19,954 bases of DNA from JBLHGU01 sp047615875. Its GTDB lineage: Bacteria > Pseudomonadota > Gammaproteobacteria > Arenicellales > CAJQKF01. Positions 1 through 7,997 of this stretch are shown one piece after another. Numbering within the stretch: the first letter of the stretch is position 1; the number at the start of each line of letters is the position of its first letter. The stretch lies in the NCBI GenBank assembly GCA_047615875.1, contig JBLHGU010000091.1, positions 1 through 19,954 of the forward strand, given 5' to 3'. A program made the position numbers and the translations under genes. Under the pieces are notes generated by a model that was not told where the DNA came from, did not search any database, and saw only the letters and a program-made list of their open reading frames with translations.

Positions 1-321
1 ATATATTCGACCATTGATAGCAAAATCAGGGTCCAGTAATACATCATGCAGACCACCCTGTCCGACAGTGTCTATTTGCGGAAGATTTTTGATATCAATA
101 ATAGAGCCATCGGCTTTAATATGAATCAAACTACCGGGTCGCTCGGTAATTAGAAAACCACCGTCAGGCATAAACTGCATTGCCCAGGGACTGTTCAGAT
201 TCTCCACCAGGACCTCAACTTTGAATTTATGTAACTCACTGTCGACAACACTCTGCGCAGTTGCGTTTTGGCAAAAACAGCCAGCCACAACCAAAAGGCA
301 TATATATTTTGCTAATTTCAT
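1..321 (-). CDS. PQQ-dependent sugar dehydrogenase family protein, N-terminal part
   Basis: This gene runs off the left edge; the 107 codons present hold its N-terminus, starting at an ATG (319-321). The first ~22 residues form an export signal with a hydrophobic core. It can be read either as a Sec signal cut after ATA or as a lipoprotein signal (VAGC, Cys15). The mature part begins with VEVLVENLNSPWAMQFMPDG, then ITERPG and GQGGLHDVLLDPDF. These are the first beta-propeller blade motifs of the soluble aldose/glucose dehydrogenase family (YliI/Asd type), which oxidise sugars in the periplasm with PQQ. The PQQ and calcium residues lie outside the window, so activity cannot be checked. The gene is divergent from the thioredoxin-like gene. 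The family is fairly secure; the substrate is unknown. Confidence 0.8.
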   Translation of the reverse strand, partial: MKLAKYICLLVVAGCFCQNATAQSVVDSELHKFKVEVLVENLNSPWAMQFMPDGGFLITERPGSLIHIKADGSIIDIKNLPQIDTVGQGGLHDVLLDPDFAINGRIY

Positions 322-440
322 AGTAATCCGTTCACAAATATTCACCCGCCACCCATTAAAAAGAGCGGAAATCATATAAACTGGCGTTTGGCAACAAGCC
401 TGTGTACCATTTTGCAGCCTGTATCTGGCCTTCTCGAATT

Positions 441-944
441 ATGATGCAATATCTAATACTCACCATTCTACTGATCCTATCACCTGCGGCTCTCTCAGGC
501 GAGATTCAACCTGCCAGTGATCTGAGTTCGGATGGGCATAGCGCCATCGCGTCCAATCAAACTGTTGTTGTGTTATTCAGTTCGAACAGTTGCCCCTATT
601 GCGATGCAGTAAAGAGCGAGTTTTTTCAACATCTTGAGAACGACAAACGCTACCTGGGAAACATAATACTGCGAGAAGTTTTGATCGATTCTCACAAAAC
701 GGTTACTAACTTTAGTGGAGAATCCACAACCCAAAGTAGCCTTGCAGATCAGCAGGGTATTTATGTGGTTCCCACAGTTGGCTTTTTTGATGGCTCTGGT
801 CAGGAGCTTGCCAAGCGCATAGTTGGGGTTGGCAATTTAGATTTTTATGGCTGGTATCTCGACATACGTATAAAAAAGGCTTTGAGAATCATTCGTAGCA
901 ACGCCCTCGCCATCACCCGTTTATCGGGTGCCACCGCCAGCTGA
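441..944 (+). CDS. Exported thioredoxin-fold protein with CPYC motif
   Basis: A 167-residue protein starting at ATG 441. An in-frame GTG at 402 would add 13 residues, but the signal peptide (residues 1-20, MMQYLILTILLILSPAALSG) begins exactly at the ATG pair, so 441 is preferred. The mature part is a thioredoxin fold of the DsbC/SoxW-like type (Thioredoxin_2). It has a beta-strand TVVVLFSSNS, the redox motif CPYC at 51-54, and the cis-proline loop VVPT near residue 111 followed by GFFDGSG. CPYC is the glutaredoxin-type dithiol motif, so a periplasmic disulfide or reductase role is likely. The partner is not evident. It precedes a solo binding protein by 20 bases, so the two are probably co-transcribed. 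No strong ribosome binding site is visible. Confidence 0.78.
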   Translation: MMQYLILTILLILSPAALSGEIQPASDLSSDGHSAIASNQTVVVLFSSNSCPYCDAVKSEFFQHLENDKRYLGNIILREVLIDSHKTVTNFSGESTTQSSLADQQGIYVVPTVGFFDGSGQELAKRIVGVGNLDFYGWYLDIRIKKALRIIRSNALAITRLSGATAS

Positions 945-964
945 CTGCGATCTTCTCCCACAGT

Positions 965-1807
965 ATGGCAGGACGCCTGGCAATAGTTTGTAGTTTGATT
1001 GCTGCACTTTTCAGTAGCATATCGCCGATTTTTGCCCAGCAATCTACTGAACCATTACGATTGCTTTTACCACCATCCATAAGCCAACCAGATTCAACCA
1101 CTCTAAATGAATTTACCCATGCTTTGCAGCGACTAACTGGCCGCACGGTAAACTTAAGTTTTTCCGATAGCTCGTTTGTGTATCTACAGGCAGTTGAACG
1201 TGGCGAGTTTGATCTGGCCATTGCCAACGCCAGCATCAGTGCGTGGCTGATAAAAGCAAACACTGTACTGCCAGTAGTAACCGAAAAACAGTCGCAATCA
1301 TTTATGACCATTGTGGCCACTAGTAATGAAAGTATTTACCAGCTTGCCGACCTGGCTGGGCGCAAGGTTTGTACGCCGGCGTTGCCGAGCTTATTTCTTT
1401 CCCACCTGACCCACACAATTAATAATACACATAGAGAACCGGTCGGAATTGCATCTATAGACGCTGAACAACGCTTACGGTTATTGCACTCAAATCAGTG
1501 TAAGGCCATCATTTTGACTGACAAATATTATGCCAGCCTGCCATCTAAAGAAAGTCGCCGTTTAAGAATTGTTTATCAAAGCCCGGAATTACCAGGCTAC
1601 AGTTTTCTAATACATGAAAAACACAGCAAGTTACTGCAAACACCATTAGAGCTTTGGCTGCTGGGTCCGAATACAACCAGAATCAGTGCCTGGCTGGCTG
1701 GAAAACCCCACCAGGAAGCGAGGGTCTGGAAACCGAGTGCGGTAAAGCTACTAGCCAGATATCTCGATTTATCCAATGGCAGTTCGCTGCCAGATATTAT
1801 CAACTAA
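965..1807 (+). CDS. PhnD-like periplasmic substrate-binding protein (solo)
   Basis: A 280-residue protein with a clear Sec signal (about residues 1-25, ending SPIFAQ). The body resembles the PhnD/phosphonate-type periplasmic binding family (PBP type 2). It has an early RLLLPPSISQ strand, the segment VERGEFDLAIANAS matching the 'G..D.a...' element of these proteins, then LADLAGRKVCTP and a C-terminal lobe with Q-rich helices. No permease or ATPase gene lies nearby, so it may be a sensor-associated or redox-associated binding protein rather than part of a classical ABC importer. The ligand pocket cannot be assigned and phosphonate should not be assumed. The gene follows the thioredoxin-fold gene closely and precedes the ammonia-lyase gene by 41 bases. 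Confidence 0.65.
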   Translation: MAGRLAIVCSLIAALFSSISPIFAQQSTEPLRLLLPPSISQPDSTTLNEFTHALQRLTGRTVNLSFSDSSFVYLQAVERGEFDLAIANASISAWLIKANTVLPVVTEKQSQSFMTIVATSNESIYQLADLAGRKVCTPALPSLFLSHLTHTINNTHREPVGIASIDAEQRLRLLHSNQCKAIILTDKYYASLPSKESRRLRIVYQSPELPGYSFLIHEKHSKLLQTPLELWLLGPNTTRISAWLAGKPHQEARVWKPSAVKLLARYLDLSNGSSLPDIIN

Positions 1808-1848
1808 GAATAAATTATTTATGAGCCACTATTGGAATACTGAAAAAC

Positions 1849-3468
1849 ATGCTTAAGCCCGTTGTGATAGGTCAAGGTGAATTGACGATAGCTCAGGTTA
1901 TATCCGTGGCCCGCCATGGCAATTCGGTCTGCATCGATGACGGGTTGCTGGAACGAATGGCTGTTACCAAAGCCTATATTCGTGAGCATTGGCTGGGAGA
2001 TGATGGCCCACTAATTTACTCACTGAATACAGGTGTGGGTGCATTCAAAGATCAACGGGTTAAACCCGAAGATTTAACCCGCTATCAACGCAATATGATT
2101 GTCTCTCACGCCACCGGCTTAGGCGAATCGTTCAAGACCGATGTCGTACGCGCCATGCTATTGTTGCGGTTAAATGCATTCGCCCGAGATGTATCCGGCA
2201 TCGCACCCCAACTTGCCCTGCGCATGACTAAATTTCTGAATCTGGGGCTCACTCCAGTAGTTCCCAGTCAGGGTTCAGTAGGCGCTTCCGGCGATCTGGC
2301 GCCATTGGCTCATCTGGCAGGCGCGGTATGCGGTTTTGAAGAAGCGAAAATAGAATGGCAAGGTAAATGTTATTCTGCACCCGACGCTCTCACCAAGGCG
2401 GGACTCGAGATCGAAATCCCACTTGAGGCGAAAGATGCTTCCGCACTAATTAATGGCTCCACAACATCACTCGCTTTGGCAGTGTTAGCAGTGGCCGACG
2501 CTGAGAACATTGCCCGTCACGCCGATATCGGACTGGCCCTTTCGCTGGAGGCTATGCGTTGTGAGAAAGATGCTTTCGACGCTAGATTACATGAGGCGCG
2601 ACCCCATGTGGGACAAATGACTGTCGCACAAAATATTCGCGCATTGACCCGCAACTCACAACGGATGACCCAGGCCGCTCGCGACATTGTTTTTCCCGGT
2701 GAAAACAGACCGCAAGGCTCTGCTGGCACACAGCGAGTTCAGGATCCCTACTCGCTTCGTTGTGCCCCCCAGGTACACGGGCCAGTGCGTGAAACATTAA
2801 CCTATGTTCGCAACATCGTTGAGACCGAAATCAATTCTGCAACAGACAATCCGCTGATCTTGCAGGAAGAGAGTGGTCGCCGCCCCATATCTGGTGGCCA
2901 TTTTCATGGACAGTATATTGCCCAGGCCATGGACTTCCTCAGCATAGCATTTGCCGACCTGGCATCTATTTGTGAACGTCGTGTAGCAAGACTGATCGAT
3001 CCGACAATGAGCTTTGGACTGGCACGAAATCTAGCCTCCGGCACGCCCGGACTCAATACCGGCTATGCCACCGTACAATGCTCACTGTCTGCTCTGGTTA
3101 TGGAGAACCGTACTCTATCCATGCCCGGATCAGTAGATTCCATTCCGGGCAAAGGTAATGCGGAGGATCATGTATCAAATTCCACCTGGTGCGCTCGAAA
3201 GGCAAGCCAGGTAATAATAAATGCGCAGGCCGTTATATCCGGAGAAATTCTTGTCGCGGCTCAGGGGTTGTCCAGTGTCGAGGCACTGTGTGAAGACTAC
3301 CCACTGGATAAAAATACTGAATGTGTTGTTGCCGCTTTGCGCCAACATATACCTGCTCGACATGATGGCGATGTCTGGTATGAAACAGATATGCTAACGG
3401 CCATTGAAGTGGTTAAAGATACTGTGCTACTAGCCACACTTGATGAACAACAAATAACTATTTTATAG
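1849..3468 (+). CDS. Histidine ammonia-lyase family (MIO) enzyme
   Basis: A 539-residue member of the HAL/PAL/TAL family, which eliminates ammonia from an aromatic amino acid using the self-made MIO group. The MIO tripeptide Ala-Ser-Gly is at 146-148 (GSVGASGDLAPLAH). Residues matching those of Pseudomonas HutH are present: Tyr58 (YSLNTGVG), His87 in VSHATG, Asn202 (INGSTTS), Gln298/Tyr301/Arg304 (QDPYSLRC) and Glu439 (AEDHVS). Ser-His at 86-87 is the HAL-type selectivity pair, whereas TAL has His-Leu and PAL Phe-Leu, so histidine is the best guess. Departures from HutH are GGHFHG (usually GGNFH), PGKGNAEDHVSN, and about 30 extra residues. No urocanase, imidazolonepropionase or formimidoylglutamase gene is nearby, so I withhold the hutH symbol. 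The thioesterase gene starts 20 bases downstream. Confidence 0.85.
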   Translation: MLKPVVIGQGELTIAQVISVARHGNSVCIDDGLLERMAVTKAYIREHWLGDDGPLIYSLNTGVGAFKDQRVKPEDLTRYQRNMIVSHATGLGESFKTDVVRAMLLLRLNAFARDVSGIAPQLALRMTKFLNLGLTPVVPSQGSVGASGDLAPLAHLAGAVCGFEEAKIEWQGKCYSAPDALTKAGLEIEIPLEAKDASALINGSTTSLALAVLAVADAENIARHADIGLALSLEAMRCEKDAFDARLHEARPHVGQMTVAQNIRALTRNSQRMTQAARDIVFPGENRPQGSAGTQRVQDPYSLRCAPQVHGPVRETLTYVRNIVETEINSATDNPLILQEESGRRPISGGHFHGQYIAQAMDFLSIAFADLASICERRVARLIDPTMSFGLARNLASGTPGLNTGYATVQCSLSALVMENRTLSMPGSVDSIPGKGNAEDHVSNSTWCARKASQVIINAQAVISGEILVAAQGLSSVEALCEDYPLDKNTECVVAALRQHIPARHDGDVWYETDMLTAIEVVKDTVLLATLDEQQITIL

Positions 3469-3488
3469 CTTAGACGGAAAGTATTTCT

Positions 3489-3974
3489 ATGCACCTTTCA
3501 AAAACCGCACCCATGTACCTCAAAAAACTAGCGGTACTACCTGAATGGATTGACTACAACGATCACATGAATCTGGCATTTTATATCGTTGCTTTTGATC
3601 AAGGTATCGACGTGCTCTACGACAGTCTTGGACTAGGTACTGATTACTTAAACAACCAAAACGCATCAACTTTCACGTTGGAATTGCATGTTAACTATCT
3701 AGGCGAAGTGGCTTTGGATGATCCGCTCGATTTGTACGCGAGAGTCATGGATTACGATCATAAAAGGATGCAAATATATCTTGAAATGTATCACGCCGAA
3801 AAACACTATCTGGCCGCAACGATGGAACAGATTGGCATGCATATCGATATGAGCCAGCGTCGATCGGCACCTTTTCCAGAAGCTATATTAAGTCGTATAA
3901 AGGCGACTCATAGTGACCACTCAACTTGCCCCGAGCCGGTCTGGAGTGGTAGAAAAATTAGTATTCGTAAATAG
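3489..3974 (+). CDS. Hotdog-fold acyl-CoA thioesterase family protein
   Basis: A 161-residue single hotdog-domain protein. The motif WIDYNDHMNLAFY at about 19-31 is the DYNxHMN signature of 4HBT-type thioesterases, including the thioesterases found with carnitine and betaine catabolism, followed by the central helix FDQGIDVLYDSLGLG. The strand TLELHVNYLGEV and YARVMDYDHKRMQIYLEMYH complete the beta-sheet. It probably hydrolyses a small acyl-CoA in the cytoplasm. The family resemblance to betainyl-CoA thioesterases is only suggestive. ATG 3489 is chosen because GGAAAG lies about nine bases upstream; Met9 (3513) is a possible shorter start. It directly follows the ammonia-lyase gene, so co-transcription is likely. 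The last residues (GRKISIRK) are basic and poorly conserved. Confidence 0.8.
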   Translation: MHLSKTAPMYLKKLAVLPEWIDYNDHMNLAFYIVAFDQGIDVLYDSLGLGTDYLNNQNASTFTLELHVNYLGEVALDDPLDLYARVMDYDHKRMQIYLEMYHAEKHYLAATMEQIGMHIDMSQRRSAPFPEAILSRIKATHSDHSTCPEPVWSGRKISIRK

Positions 3975-4057
3975 TATTGCCCTTAATATCTGTATCAAGT
4001 AGATTTTCATTGATTTTGCTAATAGTAAGATTGATTCTGACGGCGAAGTTTTGTTAT

Positions 4058-4065
4058 GAGGAAGG
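4058..4065 (+). promoter_or_regulatory. Strong ribosome binding site of the PstS-like gene
   Basis: GAGGAAGG ends three bases before ATG 4069, with its AGGA core six bases away. It is the strongest Shine-Dalgarno match on the plus strand of this window. With the 94-base gap upstream, it suggests this exported protein is made in larger amounts than its neighbours. Confidence 0.65.
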
Positions 4066-4068
4066 CCC

Positions 4069-4971
4069 ATGAATAAAATTATAGTTTCTCTAGTAATCAC
4101 TGGTTTATTGATAATCAGCTCTGTTTCCGCAAGCGCACAGGAAAGTTCAACGCTTACCTGGGTCGGATGCGGCATTTCCAAGCAAGGCTTTATGGCTGAA
4201 ATGGCTAACGCCTATCGAAGGCGCACTGGAATCGACATTGTTATACAGGGTGGTGGTGCCACCAAGGGCATACGTCAGGTTTCATCTGGCCAGGCAGACC
4301 TCGGTGGCAGCTGCCGAGATGTTATAAACCACCCGATAATGATTTCACCTATTAGCGAAGAACGCTGGGCAAAAATGAATCCTGTGGCCTGGGATGCTCT
4401 AGCGGTTATTGTTCACAAAGACAACTCGGTTACAGACATAACTACACAGCAAGTAAAAGATCTATTCAAGGGTAAAATTAAAAACTGGTCCGAACTGGGT
4501 GGCTCAGACCAGGCAATTAAACTACTCATTCGACGCGGCAAGATTTCCGGAGTAGGCCGAACAATTAGGGAGCTGGTGTTTGGTAATTATGAGGAAGAAT
4601 TTGTAGCCTCTGAAATATTTCCATCTTCTGGTCCACTTGAAAAGGCTGTAGAGGCCCGAACTGATGTAATTGCGATCACCGGAATTAGCAGCGCCCGTCG
4701 TCGGGACGTAAGCGTATTAAACCTGGACGGTGTAGCACCAACTTTCGACCGTATTCGTGATGGTGGATATAGCCTGTATCGACCGCTCTATCTGGTTACA
4801 CCAATGCAGCTGGATGTTAAGCCAGGGGTTAGAGATTTTCTTGACTTCGTAAGAAGCGAAGAAGGAAAAGCTGTCATGCGCGAAGTTGGCACTGTACCCC
4901 ATGAAGATGCCATTCCAACCTGGTTAAAATATCTGCAACGGCGCGAAGAAGCCCTGTTTGGTAATGACTAG
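4069..4971 (+). CDS. PstS-like periplasmic substrate-binding protein (solo)
   Basis: A 300-residue protein with a Sec signal (about 1-24, ending SVSASAQ) and one PBP-like_2 domain of the PstS family. Early strand WVGCGISKQGF is followed by YRRRTGIDIVIQGGGATKGIRQVSSGQADLGGSCRDV, the usual ligand-loop region of this family, then VTDITTQQVKDLFKGKIKNWSELGG, the highly typical 'lt..ql..If.G.i.nW...GG' motif. Later, AITGISSARRRDVSVLNLDGVAPT and YSLYRPLYLVT match the second lobe. Phosphate is the usual family ligand, but no pstC, pstA, pstB or phoU gene is present, so another anion or a sensory role is possible. It has a strong ribosome binding site. It ends in tandem TAGTAG stops, 18 bases before the GMC oxidoreductase gene. 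Confidence 0.8.
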   Translation: MNKIIVSLVITGLLIISSVSASAQESSTLTWVGCGISKQGFMAEMANAYRRRTGIDIVIQGGGATKGIRQVSSGQADLGGSCRDVINHPIMISPISEERWAKMNPVAWDALAVIVHKDNSVTDITTQQVKDLFKGKIKNWSELGGSDQAIKLLIRRGKISGVGRTIRELVFGNYEEEFVASEIFPSSGPLEKAVEARTDVIAITGISSARRRDVSVLNLDGVAPTFDRIRDGGYSLYRPLYLVTPMQLDVKPGVRDFLDFVRSEEGKAVMREVGTVPHEDAIPTWLKYLQRREEALFGND

Positions 4972-4989
4972 TAGTGTTTTTATACGGTT

Positions 4990-6594
4990 TTGACTGACTT
5001 CGACTATATCATCGTCGGTGCGGGTTCAGCCGGCTGTGTGTTAGCGGAGCGACTCAGTGCCGATAAGCATACAAATGTGCTGTTACTCGAGGCAGGCGGT
5101 AAGGACAATAAATTCTGGATTCAAACACCCCTCGGCTATGGGCGCACCTATTACGACAAACGCGTAAATTGGAGTTACAGCACTGCGCCAGACCCTGGGT
5201 TGAGCAACAGACAGGGTTATTGGCCACGGGGTAAGGTCCTGGGCGGTTCGAGTTCCATAAATGCCATGGTTTATTTTCGTGGCTTACCCCACGACTTCGA
5301 CGACTGGGCCAGTGCTGGCAACCCACTTTGGAACTGGCAGAGCGTTGAGTCAGAGTACAAAAAGATCGAAAACATTGTTGATTCCAATGGAGCTATTCAT
5401 GGTGGCGGACCACTGACCATTAGCGATCCTGGCAATAACTGCCATTCTATACAAAGAGAGTTTCTGCAATCGGCCAGTAAAATCAATCTGCCACACAATC
5501 CCAATCTAATCGGCGGTGAGGGTGTGGGTCGTTATCGAATGACTATCCGCAAAGGCAGGCGATGTTCTACAGCTAGTGCATTCCTGCATCCTGCGTTAAA
5601 ACGACCTAATTTAAGTCTGATGACTCAGGTTAACGTAAAACGAGTATTGGTCGAGAATGGTAAAGCAACGGGCGTCGTTTTCGATCGTCGCGGTAGCGAA
5701 TATAAAGTCTACTGCCGGCGCGAGGTAATCGTATCTGGCGGTGCTATTAATAGTCCCAAATTATTGATGCTGTCGGGTATTGGTGATCCTGCGGAACTCC
5801 ATCGTCACGGCATACCCATAATAAACCCGCTGCCCGGTGTAGGTAAAAATCTTCAGGACCATCTGGCGCTCACCTATACTTATCGTTGCACTCGTAAAAC
5901 CCTCAACAACAGACTAGCTCCGTGGTGGGGTAAAGCCGCAGCCGGTGCGCAATACTTTTTAACTCGGCGTGGTCCCCTCGCAATGAGCATTAATCAATTC
6001 GGTGGACTGGTTCGTTCCAGTGCCGATCGCGACTATCCGGATACCCAACTTTATTGTAGTCCACTGTCCTACACCACCCGCACCCGAGGCGATCGCTCGG
6101 AGTCAGTTATTGACCCCTTCCCTGGGTTTATTCTGAGTTATCAGCCCTGCCGGCCACTAAGTCGTGGTCGTATTCGACTGGTCAACAACAAACCGGACAG
6201 CGCTCCAGCTATTCATCCTGGCTCATTGCAGGAACCAGAGGATCTCGACGACATCGTTCGCGGTGGTCGTCTGTGCGAACGACTAATTCAAACATCGGCT
6301 TTCCAGTCACTGATAGACGAACCGCTGAACTCTCAACCGGATCAATTAGATGATATGGGCCTAGTAGAAGATTTCAAACAGCGGGCAGCAACGGTTTATC
6401 ATCCCATTGGCACTTGCCGAATGGGACCGGATTCCGATAACAGTGTGGTTGACCAACATCTGCGAGTTCACGGAACTGAAAACCTGCGTGTAATTGACGC
6501 ATCTGTGTTTCCCAATCTGACATCAGGTAATACCAATGCACCAACTATTATGCTGGCCCATCGTAGCGCTGAGCTAATCATCAATAATGCCTGA
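4990..6594 (+). CDS. GMC oxidoreductase (choline dehydrogenase-like)
   Basis: A 534-residue FAD enzyme of the glucose-methanol-choline family, which oxidises a primary alcohol to an aldehyde. The FAD-binding GAGSAG (10-15) and LLLEAGG (31-37) motifs, GMC signature WPRGKVLGGSSSINAMVYFRG, and second signature SGGAINSPKLLMLSGIG are all present. The C-terminal active site has YHPIGTCRMG with His471, and GNTNAPT around 513-519 carrying the paired Asn. It is close in length to BetA (about 550). The start must be TTG 4990: an in-frame stop lies at 4972-4974 and no other start precedes the nucleotide-binding strand. The Shine-Dalgarno match is poor, so expression may rely on coupling to the gene 18 bases upstream. 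Choline is only one possible substrate; no betB or betI is present. Confidence 0.88.
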   Translation: MTDFDYIIVGAGSAGCVLAERLSADKHTNVLLLEAGGKDNKFWIQTPLGYGRTYYDKRVNWSYSTAPDPGLSNRQGYWPRGKVLGGSSSINAMVYFRGLPHDFDDWASAGNPLWNWQSVESEYKKIENIVDSNGAIHGGGPLTISDPGNNCHSIQREFLQSASKINLPHNPNLIGGEGVGRYRMTIRKGRRCSTASAFLHPALKRPNLSLMTQVNVKRVLVENGKATGVVFDRRGSEYKVYCRREVIVSGGAINSPKLLMLSGIGDPAELHRHGIPIINPLPGVGKNLQDHLALTYTYRCTRKTLNNRLAPWWGKAAAGAQYFLTRRGPLAMSINQFGGLVRSSADRDYPDTQLYCSPLSYTTRTRGDRSESVIDPFPGFILSYQPCRPLSRGRIRLVNNKPDSAPAIHPGSLQEPEDLDDIVRGGRLCERLIQTSAFQSLIDEPLNSQPDQLDDMGLVEDFKQRAATVYHPIGTCRMGPDSDNSVVDQHLRVHGTENLRVIDASVFPNLTSGNTNAPTIMLAHRSAELIINNA

Positions 6595-6667
6595 GCATTT
6601 TGTTTAATTTATATTCAGTTCGGGTTAGCATGCACCCAAACATCCTAATTACAATTCGAGAAACATC

Positions 6668-7957
6668 ATGACCAATCGACTCAGAATACTGTTTTGCGAT
6701 CATCTGAATCTGGCCAGAGGAAAATATCTTTTTTCAAATAAGCCCGGTGATGGTGTAGCAAGATTTTGTCGAAGCGTTTATGGCGTTACCTACGACAAGG
6801 ATCTGATTCCCTCGCCAGGCTCCATGATGCTGGAAGGATTGCCCGATATGGAGGCTCGCTATCTGGAGTCTGAAATTAGAGAATGCTGGGAACCAGACAC
6901 CAATATGGTGGTAGCCGATTTATACGGTACTGACGGCGAGCCATTACCCATGTGCGGACGTGGCGCCTTAAAGCGAGCCGTTAACGACTGGCAGGCCCAC
7001 GGTCTGAACCCCCAGGTAGGCATAGAACTCGAGGCCTACGCATTTCAGGTTGATGATCATGGCCACATACAGCCCTACGACACGCCGGGTGCCTACGTTT
7101 ACTCCACCGGTCGTATGGCCGATCACCTGCGCTTTACAGATTCTATCTGGGAGTGCGCTGAGGAAATGGGCTTCAAGCTCGAAACCTTTTCTTCAGAATT
7201 CGACTCGCCTCAATTTGAATTCACGCTGGTTTATGACGACGCCTTAAAAGCCGCTGACGACAACTTCTTATTCCGCCTGATGGCCCGTGAAGTGGCTCAT
7301 GAACATGGTGTGGTTCTTACCTTCCTACCAAAACCCATCGCCACCACCGGCGGCAGTGGTATTCATGTAAATTTTTCTTTTACCAATAAGGACGGCAATA
7401 ACGTGATTGCCAACGGTGATCATGGCGGTCCGGATCATATGAATGATCTTTCCAGGGGCTGTGTAGCAGGCTTAATGCATCACCATAAAGGCATGGCAGG
7501 ATTATTAGCCCCAACAACCAACTCTTATGATCGCTTACAGCCTGCATCACTATCCGGCTACTGGCGTAATTGGGGCGGAGACCATCGTGGCGTTACAACA
7601 CGAGTTTCTACTGAAGGCGGTAGTAAAGCCCGACTCGAACATCGCATGGCAGATGGTGGTGCCAATATCTACACCACCATAGCCACCGTATTGCAGGCGG
7701 CTCGACTGGGCGTCGAAAATAAATACGAACTACCACCCATGGAGACCGGCGACTGTTTTGAATCCCAGGATGCAGTAGAGGGTACTGCAGAAAACCTCAG
7801 TGCCTCGCTGGATGCACTACAGCAAGATACCGTTCTTATGGATACCGTTGGACGAACACTGTGTGAGAGTCATATTTTTGTTAAACGCGATGAAATAGAA
7901 AAAACCTCGGAACTGGAAGGCGATGGCTTGCGTGATTTTTATATTTATTACATCTGA
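6668..7957 (+). CDS. Glutamine synthetase-like ligase (gamma-glutamylation candidate)
   Basis: A 429-residue protein with the full glutamine synthetase catalytic fold. Metal and substrate motifs are present: GIELEAYAF (Glu120, Glu122), SEFDSPQFEF (Glu177, Glu184), TGGSGIHVNFS (His233), NSYDRLQP (285-292) and ARLEHRMADGGANIY (321-335). The usual adenylylation loop NLYDLP of GlnA-type enzymes is absent, and the N-terminal beta-grasp part is divergent. Enzymes of this kind often ligate glutamate to an amine (PuuA, IpuC, gamma-glutamylethanolamide synthetase) rather than make glutamine. The context of alcohol and amino-compound enzymes favours such a catabolic role, but this is inference; a plain ammonia-scavenging role next to an ammonia-lyase is also possible. 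It sits 73 bases after the GMC gene and 40 before the SAF-domain dehydrogenase gene. Confidence 0.85.
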   Translation: MTNRLRILFCDHLNLARGKYLFSNKPGDGVARFCRSVYGVTYDKDLIPSPGSMMLEGLPDMEARYLESEIRECWEPDTNMVVADLYGTDGEPLPMCGRGALKRAVNDWQAHGLNPQVGIELEAYAFQVDDHGHIQPYDTPGAYVYSTGRMADHLRFTDSIWECAEEMGFKLETFSSEFDSPQFEFTLVYDDALKAADDNFLFRLMAREVAHEHGVVLTFLPKPIATTGGSGIHVNFSFTNKDGNNVIANGDHGGPDHMNDLSRGCVAGLMHHHKGMAGLLAPTTNSYDRLQPASLSGYWRNWGGDHRGVTTRVSTEGGSKARLEHRMADGGANIYTTIATVLQAARLGVENKYELPPMETGDCFESQDAVEGTAENLSASLDALQQDTVLMDTVGRTLCESHIFVKRDEIEKTSELEGDGLRDFYIYYI

Positions 7958-7997
7958 CTTTTCCTTTTATCCTACCAAAACGAATTAATCAAACAAC

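Noticed and set aside
402..440. Upstream GTG start for the thioredoxin-fold gene
   Set aside because: It would add 13 residues before a signal peptide that begins cleanly at the ATG pair at 441.
913..1320. 135-codon minus-strand open frame across the thioredoxin and PhnD-like genes
   Set aside because: It is a shadow of two signal-bearing proteins with recognisable folds; no domain is visible.
1849..3974. A hut operon
   Set aside because: Only the ammonia-lyase is hut-like; the thioesterase and following genes have no histidine pathway role.
4058..4971. Part of a pst phosphate-uptake operon
   Set aside because: The PstS-like gene has no pstC, pstA, pstB or phoU neighbour on either side.
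5054..5326. 90-codon minus-strand open frame inside the GMC gene
   Set aside because: It lies opposite the conserved FAD and signature motifs, and its Cys/His/Arg-rich product looks random.
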